DNA of 32,964 nucleotides from JBBDMC01 sp964441935 (GCA_964441935.1 CAYTXI010000012.1:1-32964); one strand, 5' to 3'. Positions 24,201 to 31,695 are shown, counted from the stretch's first letter. Notes: generated from the sequence alone by a model not told the origin. Made by a program: numbers and translations.

Positions 24201-24287
24201 TTGACGAGAGACGCGAGAATAGCCTTGGTGCACTGGCGCATTGAGCGGCCGGCCGCATCTGCGCTCGTCGGAGCGGGTCAGACGTGA
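24201..24287 (+). CDS. Possible 28-residue leader peptide
   Basis: A short frame with a TTG start at 24201 has a strong ribosome binding site, GGGAGGAG, 5 bases before it. Its TGA stop (24285-24287) overlaps the GTG start of the monooxygenase gene (GTGA), which is a typical coupling arrangement. The 28-residue product resembles nothing I know and has no run of one amino acid that would suggest attenuation. It could be a translational entry site for the next gene, or chance. Confidence 0.3.
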   Translation: MTRDARIALVHWRIERPAASALVGAGQT

Positions 24288-25750
24288 GCGTGGCCACTGC
24301 CGCCGGCTGGCCGCGGATCGTCATCGTCGGCGCGGGGATCTCGGGCATTTGCGCCGGCATTCGCCTGCGTCGGGCGGGCTTCGACGATATCCTCATCCTG
24401 GAGAAGGCGGAGCGGATCGGCGGCACCTGGCGCGACAACGCTTATCCCGGGGCAGCGTGCGACGTGCCCTCGCACCTCTACAGCTTTTCGTTCGCACCGA
24501 AGGCGGATTGGTCGCACTTCTATGCCGGCCAGGCGGAGATCCTTGCGTATCTCGAGGATTGCGTCGCCCGCTTCGCACTCGCTGCTGTCATCCGCACCGG
24601 CGTCGAGGTCACCGCCGCGCGCTACAGTGAAACCGAGCGTCGCTGGCGAGTTGAACTAGCCGGCGGCGAGCACCTCAACGCCGACATCGTCATCATGGCG
24701 ACCGGGCAACTCCACCGGCCGTGTGTTCCCGAGATTGCGGGGCAGGGCGACTTTGCCGGGGCGGCCTTCCACTCGGCGCGTTGGCCGAAGGGGTGCGATC
24801 CGGAGGACCGCAACGTCGCCATCGTCGGCAGCGCCGCCAGTGCCGTGCAGATCGCCACTGCACTCGCTCGCCGTGACAACCGCATCACGGTTTTTCAGCG
24901 CACACCCAACTGGGTGCTTCCGCGGTTCAATCCCGCCTATTCCGACCTTGCGAAGCGGTTGTCGCGCGTGCCTGTCTTGCGAAGGCTCCGGCGCGACGCG
25001 CTCTATGGGTTGCGCGAAGCCACATTGCTGGCGTTCCGGTCGGGCTCGGCGATCAACCGTCTGGCCGCCGCCGCGACCCGCGCGTTCATGCGCCATATGC
25101 TGCGCCGCACGCGCCTCGCCGACACGCTCACCCCGGACTACCCGCTCGGCTGTAAGCGCATCCTGCTCGCCGGCGACTACCTCTCCTTGATCGGCCGTGG
25201 TCGCGTATCGCTGGCGACCGCGGGCATATCGCACATCGTCCCTGAGGGGATCGTCACCGCCGACGGCATGGTCCACCCAGCCGACATCATTGTCTACGCC
25301 ACCGGCTTCAGGGCGACCGAATTCCTGGCGCCGATTGACGTCCGCGGGCGCGGTGAGGCGCGGCTTGCCGACGACTGGGCGGAAGGCGCAGAAGCGTATC
25401 TCGGCATGACAGTTCCCCGCTTCCCCAACCTGTTCATGCTTTACGGGCCGAACACGGGCGTCGGCCACACCTCGGTCATCTTCATGGTCGAATGCCAGGT
25501 CCAGCACATCGTCCGGCTGCTGACGCACATGCGACATGTGGCCGTCGCTGAAGCTGACGTGCGCGGTGACGTCTTCCGCCGGTTCAACCGGCGTATGCAG
25601 CTGGCGATGGCCCGGCGTACTTGGTCCGGCAACTGCACGAGCTGGTACAAGGACAAGAACGGCAAAGTGATCCTGATCTGGCCCTATTCGACCGCCCGCT
25701 ACTGGTGGATGACGCACCGGCCGCGCATCGCCGACTACCAGCTCCGCTAG
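24284..25750 (+). CDS. Baeyer-Villiger-type flavin monooxygenase
   Basis: FAD- and NADPH-dependent monooxygenase of 488 residues, likely to insert an oxygen next to a ketone and give an ester or lactone; the natural substrate is unknown. The FAD motif GAGISG is at 16-21. The type I Baeyer-Villiger fingerprint FxGxxxHxxxWP is complete at Phe157, Gly159, His163, Trp167, Pro168. The NADPH Rossmann loop at 182-187 reads GSAASA, with Ala where Gly is usual. ATGQLHRPCVPEI and the later YATGF are also typical. Start is GTG at 24284. It is followed after 22 bases by an alpha/beta hydrolase, a natural partner for ester cleavage. Confidence 0.88.
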   Translation: MSVATAAGWPRIVIVGAGISGICAGIRLRRAGFDDILILEKAERIGGTWRDNAYPGAACDVPSHLYSFSFAPKADWSHFYAGQAEILAYLEDCVARFALAAVIRTGVEVTAARYSETERRWRVELAGGEHLNADIVIMATGQLHRPCVPEIAGQGDFAGAAFHSARWPKGCDPEDRNVAIVGSAASAVQIATALARRDNRITVFQRTPNWVLPRFNPAYSDLAKRLSRVPVLRRLRRDALYGLREATLLAFRSGSAINRLAAAATRAFMRHMLRRTRLADTLTPDYPLGCKRILLAGDYLSLIGRGRVSLATAGISHIVPEGIVTADGMVHPADIIVYATGFRATEFLAPIDVRGRGEARLADDWAEGAEAYLGMTVPRFPNLFMLYGPNTGVGHTSVIFMVECQVQHIVRLLTHMRHVAVAEADVRGDVFRRFNRRMQLAMARRTWSGNCTSWYKDKNGKVILIWPYSTARYWWMTHRPRIADYQLR

Positions 25751-25772
25751 ACCGGTTTGGGGGACGGACGCA

Positions 25773-26783
25773 GTGTCCGAGGTTACGCGCGGCCGCCAGG
25801 AAACCAGCTTGAACGCAGCGCTCGCCATGGCCGCGCTGCGCCTGTTCATGGTGAAATCCGCGCTGGCCCGTCTGGCGCGAAAGGCGCCGACGGAGCGCAT
25901 GATTCGGAGGCTGCGTTGGTTCGACGCGCGGCAGCCGCGTCAGGGCACGCGTCGGCGTTGGCGGATCGACGGCGAGGAGATCGGCGGACTTGCGTGTTGG
26001 ACCTTCCGGCCCCTGACACGAGGCCGGCGGCCGCCCGTGGTGCTTCTCCACAGCGGCGGCTACGTGATCGGGCCGATCAAAGGGGAGCCGGGGTTTGCTG
26101 GGGCGCTCTCGCATCTGACCGGCCGCACCATCCTAATGCCGCTGTATCCGTTGTCGCCCGAGACGCCGTGGCGGGCAAGCCAGGAGGCCGTGACGGCGTT
26201 CTACCGCGCGGTCGTGGCCGTGACTCACGGCCGGCCACCCGACATCGTCGGCGTGTCCGCCGGCGGCGGGCTGGCTGTGGTGCTGGCGCTCCGCATCGCC
26301 GAAGCGGGCATGGTGCCCCCACGGCGGCTCGTTCTCGCTTCGCCGTGGCTCGACCTCGCCATGACCGGGTCCAACCTCGACGACGCTGACGCCCGCGATC
26401 CGATGCTGTCGACCGAACTGATGCGCCGGGTCGCGTTGATCCATGCCGGCGGCGACGATCCGCACCACCCGCGCCTTTCGCCGGTCAACGCGTCGCTCAA
26501 GCGCCTGCCGCCGATCACCGTCCTACACACGACCGAGGATGTGCTGTTCGCGGGCAGCGCGGAATTCGTGCGCCGGGCCGCCGCGGCTGGGGTCGTGATC
26601 AGCGAGCATGTGCGCCATGGGCTGCCGCACGGCCACGTGATCGGGGGCTTCTTGCCGGAAGCGCGGCGGGATCGCAGGTTGATTGCGGCGGTCCTGACCG
26701 GTGAAGACGGCACCGGAGAGTACGAGCGCCAAGAGCGGAGGGCGGTTGTGGAACCGGCTAGTCCGCGGGTCCGGGATCCTTGA
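25773..26783 (+). CDS. Alpha/beta hydrolase, HSL-type esterase
   Basis: Probable carboxylesterase of the hormone-sensitive-lipase family, 336 residues. The oxyanion-hole motif is HSGG at 93-96 in place of the usual HGGG. The nucleophile is Ser162 in GVSAGGG, with Asp256 (TTEDVLF) and His286 (GLPHGHV) completing the triad. The N-terminal 60 residues are helical and very basic. The start is GTG at 25773 with GGGGGACGG upstream. It lies 22 bases behind the monooxygenase gene and is surely in the same transcript, suggesting it opens the ester or lactone that enzyme makes. Its last 26 bases overlap the 3' end of the convergent dehydrogenase gene. Confidence 0.87.
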   Translation: MSEVTRGRQETSLNAALAMAALRLFMVKSALARLARKAPTERMIRRLRWFDARQPRQGTRRRWRIDGEEIGGLACWTFRPLTRGRRPPVVLLHSGGYVIGPIKGEPGFAGALSHLTGRTILMPLYPLSPETPWRASQEAVTAFYRAVVAVTHGRPPDIVGVSAGGGLAVVLALRIAEAGMVPPRRLVLASPWLDLAMTGSNLDDADARDPMLSTELMRRVALIHAGGDDPHHPRLSPVNASLKRLPPITVLHTTEDVLFAGSAEFVRRAAAAGVVISEHVRHGLPHGHVIGGFLPEARRDRRLIAAVLTGEDGTGEYERQERRAVVEPASPRVRDP

Positions 26784-27606
26784 GCCGCGGTTCGGCGGCA
26801 GACTTGCCGAGGCGCTCGAGCTCCAGCGCCAGACGCCGGCCGAGGCGCCGGGCCAGCAGTCGCGCCAGTGGCGGCGCGACCCGCGCCGTGAATGCATACG
26901 CCTTCGCCGACTTGCCGACGACGTGGTGCACCTTGCGCTGTCCATCCGTGGCGAGAATGGCACGCGCCACCCCGTCCGGATCGGCAAACGACTGCAGGAC
27001 TCTGCGAAGCGTGCGTCGCACCGCCTCCGCGACCATCTCGTCGCCGAACAGCGCCGTATCGACGAAACTCGGCACGACGTCGCACACGGTGATGTCGCGG
27101 TCGCCAAGCTCTGCGGCGAGCGCCTCCGTCAGATTGTGGACCGCGCCCTTGGTTGCCGTGTAGAGGGCGGCGTGCGGCCAGCCGACAAGCGCGGCGATGG
27201 ATGCGACGTTGACGACGCGCGCCGCCGGCGTGGCTTCCAAGAGTGGCAGGCAGGCGTGGATACCATTGACCACGCCGAGGAAATTGACGTCAACGATCTG
27301 ACGCGCGCGTTCGATCGAAAGGTCGCGGAGGAGGGCGATGTTGGCGACGCCGGCGTTGTTGACGAGGAGGTGGAGTTGCCCGCCCGACCTCTCCGCGAAC
27401 GCTGCCATTGCCGACTGCCAGCCGGGATAGTCCCGCACGTCGAATGTACGCGGGAACAGCCGCCCGGAGCCAACCTCCGCCGACAGCGTTTTGAGGCCGG
27501 CGTCGTCAATGTCGAAGGCGCCGACCGCCCACCCCTCGGCGGCCAACAACTTCGTCGTCGCCCGGCCGATACCCGCCGCTGCGCCCGTGACGATTGCGTA
27601 CCGGAT
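26758..27606 (-). CDS. Short-chain dehydrogenase (no canonical start codon)
   Basis: NAD(P)-dependent oxidoreductase of the classical SDR family. The cofactor motif TGAAAGIG, NNAG (VNNAGVA), the catalytic Ser in NVASIAALVG and YTATK are all present, and the C-terminal extension after about residue 220 is Arg/Leu-rich. The first in-frame ATG, GTG or TTG is a TTG at 27549, which would remove the cofactor motif. Coding similarity extends upstream to ATC at 27606, preceded by AGGGG at the right distance, and an in-frame TGA lies at 27627-27625. I therefore place the start at the ATC codon, for a product of 282 residues. A sequencing error or a mutated start is the alternative. It may supply or reduce a ketone for the neighbouring monooxygenase. 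Confidence 0.75.
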   Translation of the reverse strand: MRYAIVTGAAAGIGRATTKLLAAEGWAVGAFDIDDAGLKTLSAEVGSGRLFPRTFDVRDYPGWQSAMAAFAERSGGQLHLLVNNAGVANIALLRDLSIERARQIVDVNFLGVVNGIHACLPLLEATPAARVVNVASIAALVGWPHAALYTATKGAVHNLTEALAAELGDRDITVCDVVPSFVDTALFGDEMVAEAVRRTLRRVLQSFADPDGVARAILATDGQRKVHHVVGKSAKAYAFTARVAPPLARLLARRLGRRLALELERLGKSAAEPRLKDPGPAD

Positions 27607-27803
27607 TGCCCGTCCCCTGGCCTGTCAAGCAAGACGCCGAGCATACATGGGAGTGCGGCCAAAAGCACAAGCCCGCATCACCAGCGGCACGCAGGTCGCT
27701 GTGGACGGCTCGACGATCGTCGATACGGCAGCACTTGCCGTTCGCCGGAGCATCCGCCCATGGTATTTTTGTGTAGGGCGGCTGGAATCATCAGGAGGTC
27801 TCG

Positions 27804-28022
27804 ATGAAGAGAATCACGGCTCTGACTTTGGCGCTTGCGGCGGGCACGTTGATCGCGGCGTCACCGGCTTCGGCGTGGGTCTGCAAGGCAAAGAACGCCG
27901 GTGGCGCGACCTTTACCGCGATCGGCCCGATCAAGCCGAACGTCTCGGCCCGTGCAGTGCTGAAGTGCAAGATCGGCAGCACAGCGCCAGCCACCTGCGT
28001 TATCACCAACTGCACGCAGTAG
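27804..28022 (+). CDS. Small secreted four-cysteine protein
   Basis: Protein of 72 residues with a clear Sec signal peptide (MKRITALTLALAAG..., cleavage after ASA at residue 24). The mature 48 residues contain four cysteines (27, 55, 65, 70), so two disulfides are possible in the periplasm or outside the cell. It is basic and small, rich in Thr, Ala and Lys. An excellent ribosome binding site AGGAGGT lies 6 bases before the ATG. I do not recognise the family. The upstream 200 bases hold no other gene; a TATTTT-like -10 near 27764 has no clear -35. Function unknown. Confidence 0.7.
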   Translation: MKRITALTLALAAGTLIAASPASAWVCKAKNAGGATFTAIGPIKPNVSARAVLKCKIGSTAPATCVITNCTQ

Positions 28023-28043
28023 GCGCGCGACCGGGGCACGCCA

Positions 28044-28562
28044 TCACCCCAGCCCGATGCCGGTGGCTCGCTGGAACATGATCAGGTCCAACGAGGGCGC
28101 GGCGTCGTTGCCGGCGATCTGGGTAACGAGGCAGTGCGCCTGGCCGCGGTGATGGGTCTGGTGGTTGAAGAAGTGGGCGAGCGCCGGCGCCAGCGGCTGT
28201 GTGATCTCGCGCGGGCTGGTGATTGTTCGGTAGGTGATGATGTCGGCGAGGTCGGCCTCGGTGAGCGACTCGACGAAGGCGATGATGCGCTCGTCCTCGT
28301 CGACACGCGTCGCAGTGAGCCCGGCGAGGTCGTCGTGCAGGATGGCGTCGAGCCGGGACTCCACCGGACCCCCGCCGGTGAAGCGGTGCATCCAGATGCG
28401 GTCGGCGACCAGGATGTGATTGAGGGTCCCGTGGAGCGAGCCGAAGAAGGCGCCGCGGTCAGCCCGGTAGTCGATCTCGTCAAGCTTAGCCGTCGCTTCG
28501 TAGAGGCGCTCGTTGGCCCAGCGATTGTAAGCGGCGAACATCGAGAAATGGGCCTTCATCAT
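28044..28562 (-). CDS. DinB-family (DUF664-like) metalloprotein
   Basis: Four-helix-bundle protein of 172 residues in the DinB/YfiT-type superfamily, not related to the polymerase also called DinB. The start AHFSMFAAYNRWANERLYE is typical. Predicted metal ligands are His49 (LNHILVADRIW), His134 and His138 (FFNHQTHHRGQ). Family members include thiol-dependent transferases and damage-inducible proteins; a thiol-dependent S-transferase role would fit the glutathione transferase gene next door, but that is inference. GGAGG precedes the start. Only 29 bases separate it from the divergent glutathione transferase gene. Confidence 0.87.
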   Translation of the reverse strand: MMKAHFSMFAAYNRWANERLYEATAKLDEIDYRADRGAFFGSLHGTLNHILVADRIWMHRFTGGGPVESRLDAILHDDLAGLTATRVDEDERIIAFVESLTEADLADIITYRTITSPREITQPLAPALAHFFNHQTHHRGQAHCLVTQIAGNDAAPSLDLIMFQRATGIGLG

Positions 28563-28591
28563 TCGCCTCCAGGTGTTATCGTTGGCTCACG

Positions 28592-29284
28592 ATGACGATC
28601 ATTCTTTACGACCTTTGCGCCAGAGACCAGAGCCGCCGCTTCAGCCCCCACTGCTGGAAGGCGCGGATGGCGCTCGCGCACAAGGGGCTCGACTTCGAGG
28701 CCCGGCCGACGCCGTTTACCAGGATCAGGGAGATCGGCGACGGCTTCTCGCCGACAGTGCCGGTCATCGATGATGGCGGCAAACTGGTGCGCGACTCCTT
28801 CGACATCGCGCTTTACCTCGAGGACGCCTATCCCGACCGGCCGTCGCTGTTCAGGGGCGACGGTGGCAAGGCTTCGGCGCGGTTCGTGGAGAGCTGGGCA
28901 CTCTCCGCGGTCCACCCGCCGCTACTCGGGCTGATCATCAAGGATATCCACGACGAGCTCGACACGCCCGACCAGGCCTATTTTCGCGACAGCCGCGAGA
29001 AGCGCTTCGGCCGGCCCCTGGAGGATCTCCAGGCGGGACGGGAAGGGCGGCTCGATGCCTTCCGCCTCGCGCTGCAGCCTCTCCGCGTGATGCTCGGCAA
29101 GCAGCCGTTCCTGGGTGGCACCCAGCCGCTCTTCGCCGACTACGTGGTGTTCGGCCCGCTGCAATGGGCCCGGGTGATCAGCCCGTTTCAGCTGCTCGGG
29201 ACGGACGACCCGGTGGCCGCGTGGTTCGAACGCTGCCTCGACCTCCACGACGGGCTCGGCCGCACCATGCCCGCCGCGGCGTGA
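28592..29284 (+). CDS. Glutathione S-transferase, LigE-like
   Basis: Cytoplasmic GST of 230 residues. The thioredoxin-like N-domain has FSPHCWKARMALAHKGL (17-33), TVPVIDDGGKLVRDS and IALYLEDAYPDRPSLF. The C-terminal helical domain includes LEDLQAGREGRLDAF, FLGGTQPLFADY and DLHDGLGR, which recall the beta-etherase (LigE) branch of GSTs that cleave aryl-ether bonds in lignin-derived compounds. A Ser or Cys near 18-21 probably activates glutathione. No other lignin-catabolism gene is visible, so the substrate is unknown. The ATG at 28592 has no clear Shine-Dalgarno. Confidence 0.88.
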   Translation: MTIILYDLCARDQSRRFSPHCWKARMALAHKGLDFEARPTPFTRIREIGDGFSPTVPVIDDGGKLVRDSFDIALYLEDAYPDRPSLFRGDGGKASARFVESWALSAVHPPLLGLIIKDIHDELDTPDQAYFRDSREKRFGRPLEDLQAGREGRLDAFRLALQPLRVMLGKQPFLGGTQPLFADYVVFGPLQWARVISPFQLLGTDDPVAAWFERCLDLHDGLGRTMPAAA

Positions 29285-29424
29285 GCCAGGCCCGCGATCG
29301 GCCTGCTTGCGGATATAGCGGGCCGGCGCCATATTTCGCTCGTCTCGGACCAGATAGAAGAGGGTTTCATGACGGCCATTGTCGGTAAGCGGGCTGGAGA
29401 GGGGATCGCCGCCTAGGCGCCGCA

Positions 29425-29479
29425 CGTCTCGACCAGCTCAGCCTTCCTGCCGCCGCCGGCCGATCGCCGGCGCGTTGTC
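29425..29479. repeat. Left copy of 55-base overlap at scaffold gap
   Basis: These 55 bases are identical to 29580-29634. The copy ends exactly at the first N and its partner begins exactly after the last N. This is the pattern of two contigs that share an assembly k-mer and were joined without merging, so it is probably not a real direct repeat. Confidence 0.9.
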
Positions 29480-29579
29480 NNNNNNNNNNNNNNNNNNNNN
29501 NNNNNNNNNNNNNNNNNNNNNNNNNNNNNNNNNNNNNNNNNNNNNNNNNNNNNNNNNNNNNNNNNNNNNNNNNNNNNNN
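29480..29579. other. Assembly gap of 100 Ns
   Basis: A round-number run of Ns placed by a scaffolder, flanked by identical contig ends. The true distance is probably zero after merging the 55-base overlap. Confidence 0.97.
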
Positions 29580-29634
29580 CGTCTCGACCAGCTCAGCCTT
29601 CCTGCCGCCGCCGGCCGATCGCCGGCGCGTTGTC
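29580..29634. repeat. Right copy of 55-base overlap at scaffold gap
   Basis: Second copy of the 55-base sequence; see the left copy. Merging the copies places the glutathione transferase stop about 234 bases before the rsgA start. Confidence 0.9.
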
Positions 29635-29673
29635 GTTCGCCCCATGTCCATGGGCCCGCAATGGTCGAGACCG

Positions 29674-30735
29674 ATGACAGACAATCACAACGACCTGGCC
29701 GCATTCGGCTGGTCCCAGCATTTCCAGTCCCAGCTCTCTGCAGAGGAATGTGCGAGTGCGACGCCAGTGCGCGTCGTTGCCGTTCACCGCGATGCCCTGG
29801 AGGTTGTCGCCCCGGGTGTCGAGAGGCGCCTGGCGCCTCCCCTGCCAAGCGACGATGAGACCGCTCAGGCGACCGTCGGCGACTGGCTGCTCATCGACGG
29901 CAAGGATGCGCCACGCCACTCGCGCTTGCTTGCGCGCAAGAGCCTGTTCAAACGCAGGGCGGCCGGCACAGGTCGCCGCATTCAGTTGATCGCCGCCAAC
30001 GTCGACACTCTGCTGATTGTCACCTCCTGCAATCAGGACTTCAACGTCGCGCGCCTCGAGCGGTTTCTGGCGCTCGCCCGCGAGGCACAAGTGACGCCGG
30101 TCATCGTCCTGACCAAGGCCGACCTGGTCGACGATACGAGCGCCTATGTCTCCGCCGCGGGTAGGCTGCTGCCGGGGCTGCTGGTCGAGCCCCTCGATGC
30201 GCGCGAGCCGGGCGAGGTGGCGCGGCTCGCCGGCTGGTGCGGCCCTGGCCAGACGGTGGCGCTGGTCGGCTCATCCGGCGTCGGCAAGTCGACCATCGTC
30301 AACACGCTCGTCGGTCACACGGTTCAGGCGACCCGCGGGATTAGGGCAGACGACGACAAAGGTCGGCACACGACGAGCGGCCGCTCGCTGTACCGCCTGA
30401 CGACCGGCGGTTGGCTGCTCGACACGCCGGGCATGCGCGAGTTGCAGCTCGCCGACGCCGAAGCCGGCATCGACGACGTCTTCGCGGAAATCGTCGGCAT
30501 TGCCCACGGATGCCGTTTCGCCGATTGCCGCCACGAGGATGAGCCGGGGTGTGCGGTGCTGGCAGCGATCGACGCCGGGCGTCTCGATCCCGAACGTCTG
30601 CGCCGTTACCGCAAGCTCGTCGCCGAGGAGGCACGCAACTCCGAGGCCCTGCACGAACGCCGCGCCCGCGAGCGCGGCTTCGGCCGGATGGTCAAGGAGG
30701 TGGCAAGGGCCAGACGCACCCGACACGACGAATAA
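29674..30735 (+). CDS. rsgA: Ribosome small subunit-dependent GTPase RsgA
   Basis: Circularly permuted GTPase that helps late 30S subunit maturation and releases other assembly factors. The order of motifs shows the permutation: an N-terminal OB fold, then TKADL (G4), then the P-loop GSSGVGKST (Lys205) and DTPGMRE (G3). The C-terminal zinc-binding part has CRFADCRHEDEPGC. The product is 353 residues from the ATG at 29674, which has a weak GAGA upstream; an in-frame ATG at 29644 adds 10 residues and cannot be excluded. It is convergent with the following gene. Confidence 0.95.
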   Translation: MTDNHNDLAAFGWSQHFQSQLSAEECASATPVRVVAVHRDALEVVAPGVERRLAPPLPSDDETAQATVGDWLLIDGKDAPRHSRLLARKSLFKRRAAGTGRRIQLIAANVDTLLIVTSCNQDFNVARLERFLALAREAQVTPVIVLTKADLVDDTSAYVSAAGRLLPGLLVEPLDAREPGEVARLAGWCGPGQTVALVGSSGVGKSTIVNTLVGHTVQATRGIRADDDKGRHTTSGRSLYRLTTGGWLLDTPGMRELQLADAEAGIDDVFAEIVGIAHGCRFADCRHEDEPGCAVLAAIDAGRLDPERLRRYRKLVAEEARNSEALHERRARERGFGRMVKEVARARRTRHDE

Positions 30736-30750
30736 GAAGCGTGTCGTGGC

Positions 30751-31695
30751 TCACCCCCGGCGCGCGGCGCTCCGCCACCACGCGACCGTCGCCGGGATGG
30801 ACCTCTCGAACGGGGTCGGCGAGACGCCGAACGTCGTTTCGAACCTAGAGCTGTCGACAACGAACGGTTGCTCGAACTCGTAGAGCATCTCGATGAGCTC
30901 GTTGAGGTCCGGGTTAAATAGGCCGAGCGCCCGCATCAGAAGCTTCGGCGCCGCCGAGACCTTGATGTCGTGCCCGATCTCCTTTGCGATCATGTCGATC
31001 AGCTGGCGGGTGGTGCGCGCCCCGGCAGTAGGCACGTGCCACACCTGACCGAGCGCGCGCTCGTCGGAGCCGAGCGTGGCGAGCGCGGCACCGATGTCGG
31101 GGAGATAGGTGTAACTGTGTGGCTGGTCCGGGTCGCCGACCACCTGCGCCGACTTGCCGTCGAGGGCGCGGCCGATGACTCGGGTGCCCAGAGGCGACTG
31201 CTCACGGGCGCACGCGCCAAAGTAGTCCGACGCCCGCGCGGCGACGAGGCGGAGGTCACCGGCATCCGACAGGCGCTTCAGTTGCTCGGCCATGGCGGCG
31301 CGCAGCGTTCCCTTGCGGGTGCGCGGCGCGTGCGGCGTGTCCTCGGTCATCGGCACGCCATGGGTGTCGCCATACATGTAGACGTTCTCGAAGGAGACAT
31401 AGCGCGCGCCAGCCGCCTGCGCCGCGGCCACGGCGGCGCTCTGGAGCGGCGGGAAGAGCTCCGCCCAGCGCGCGTAGGGTGGGTTGAGGCACTGGTAGAC
31501 CGTGACGGCATCCCTGGCCGCATCGGCGGCAAACGCCGCGTCGGAGGCATCGCCAGCGGCATGGTCAACGCCGTCGGGGAGGCCGGTGGCCTGCGAGCGT
31601 GAGACGGCACGGACCGGCAATCCGCGCCCGGCCAAGGCATCGATCACGGCGCGGCCGACGGCCCCCGTCCCGAACACGACGTGGATGTCGCCCAT
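30751..31695 (-). CDS. NAD(P)-binding epimerase-like (atypical SDR)
   Basis: Protein of 314 residues with an N-terminal Rossmann fold: VVFGTGAVGRAV carries the GxGxxG motif near residues 7-12. Middle segments YVSFENVYMYG and TEDTPHAPRTRKG, and the C-terminal YTYLPDIGAALATLG and WHVPTAGARTTRQLI, match extended or atypical SDR proteins (NAD-dependent epimerase/dehydratase, NmrA-like). The active-site Tyr-Lys pair of true epimerases is not clear, so substrate and catalysis are open. The ATG at 31695 has a perfect AGGAGG; an in-frame start 11 codons upstream lies inside the hairpin and is less likely. It ends 15 bases from the convergent rsgA. Confidence 0.82.
   Translation of the reverse strand: MGDIHVVFGTGAVGRAVIDALAGRGLPVRAVSRSQATGLPDGVDHAAGDASDAAFAADAARDAVTVYQCLNPPYARWAELFPPLQSAAVAAAQAAGARYVSFENVYMYGDTHGVPMTEDTPHAPRTRKGTLRAAMAEQLKRLSDAGDLRLVAARASDYFGACAREQSPLGTRVIGRALDGKSAQVVGDPDQPHSYTYLPDIGAALATLGSDERALGQVWHVPTAGARTTRQLIDMIAKEIGHDIKVSAAPKLLMRALGLFNPDLNELIEMLYEFEQPFVVDSSRFETTFGVSPTPFERSIPATVAWWRSAARRG

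Larger units (their letters stand above)
29285..29673. other. Intergenic region with scaffold gap
   Basis: About 290 known bases plus 100 Ns between the glutathione transferase gene and rsgA. A 15-codon frame at 29370-29417 (ATG, preceded by AGAGGG) and a roughly 38-codon minus-strand frame through the join have no recognisable product. The 55-base sequence flanking the gap contains GCCGGC-CGATC-GCCGGC, a strong hairpin. The rsgA promoter should be here but is not obvious. Confidence 0.5.

Noticed and set aside
24656..25900. 414-codon minus-strand frame across the monooxygenase
   Set aside because: Shadow of the plus-strand monooxygenase, whose full set of motifs fixes the coding strand.
29425..29634. 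55-base direct repeat as an attachment site or transposon end
   Set aside because: The copies abut the Ns on both sides, which is explained by overlapping contig ends. There is no integrase, transposase or tRNA gene near it.
29413..29684. About 38-codon minus-strand frame through the merged contig join
   Set aside because: It overlaps the rsgA 5' end, has no ribosome binding site and no recognisable product.
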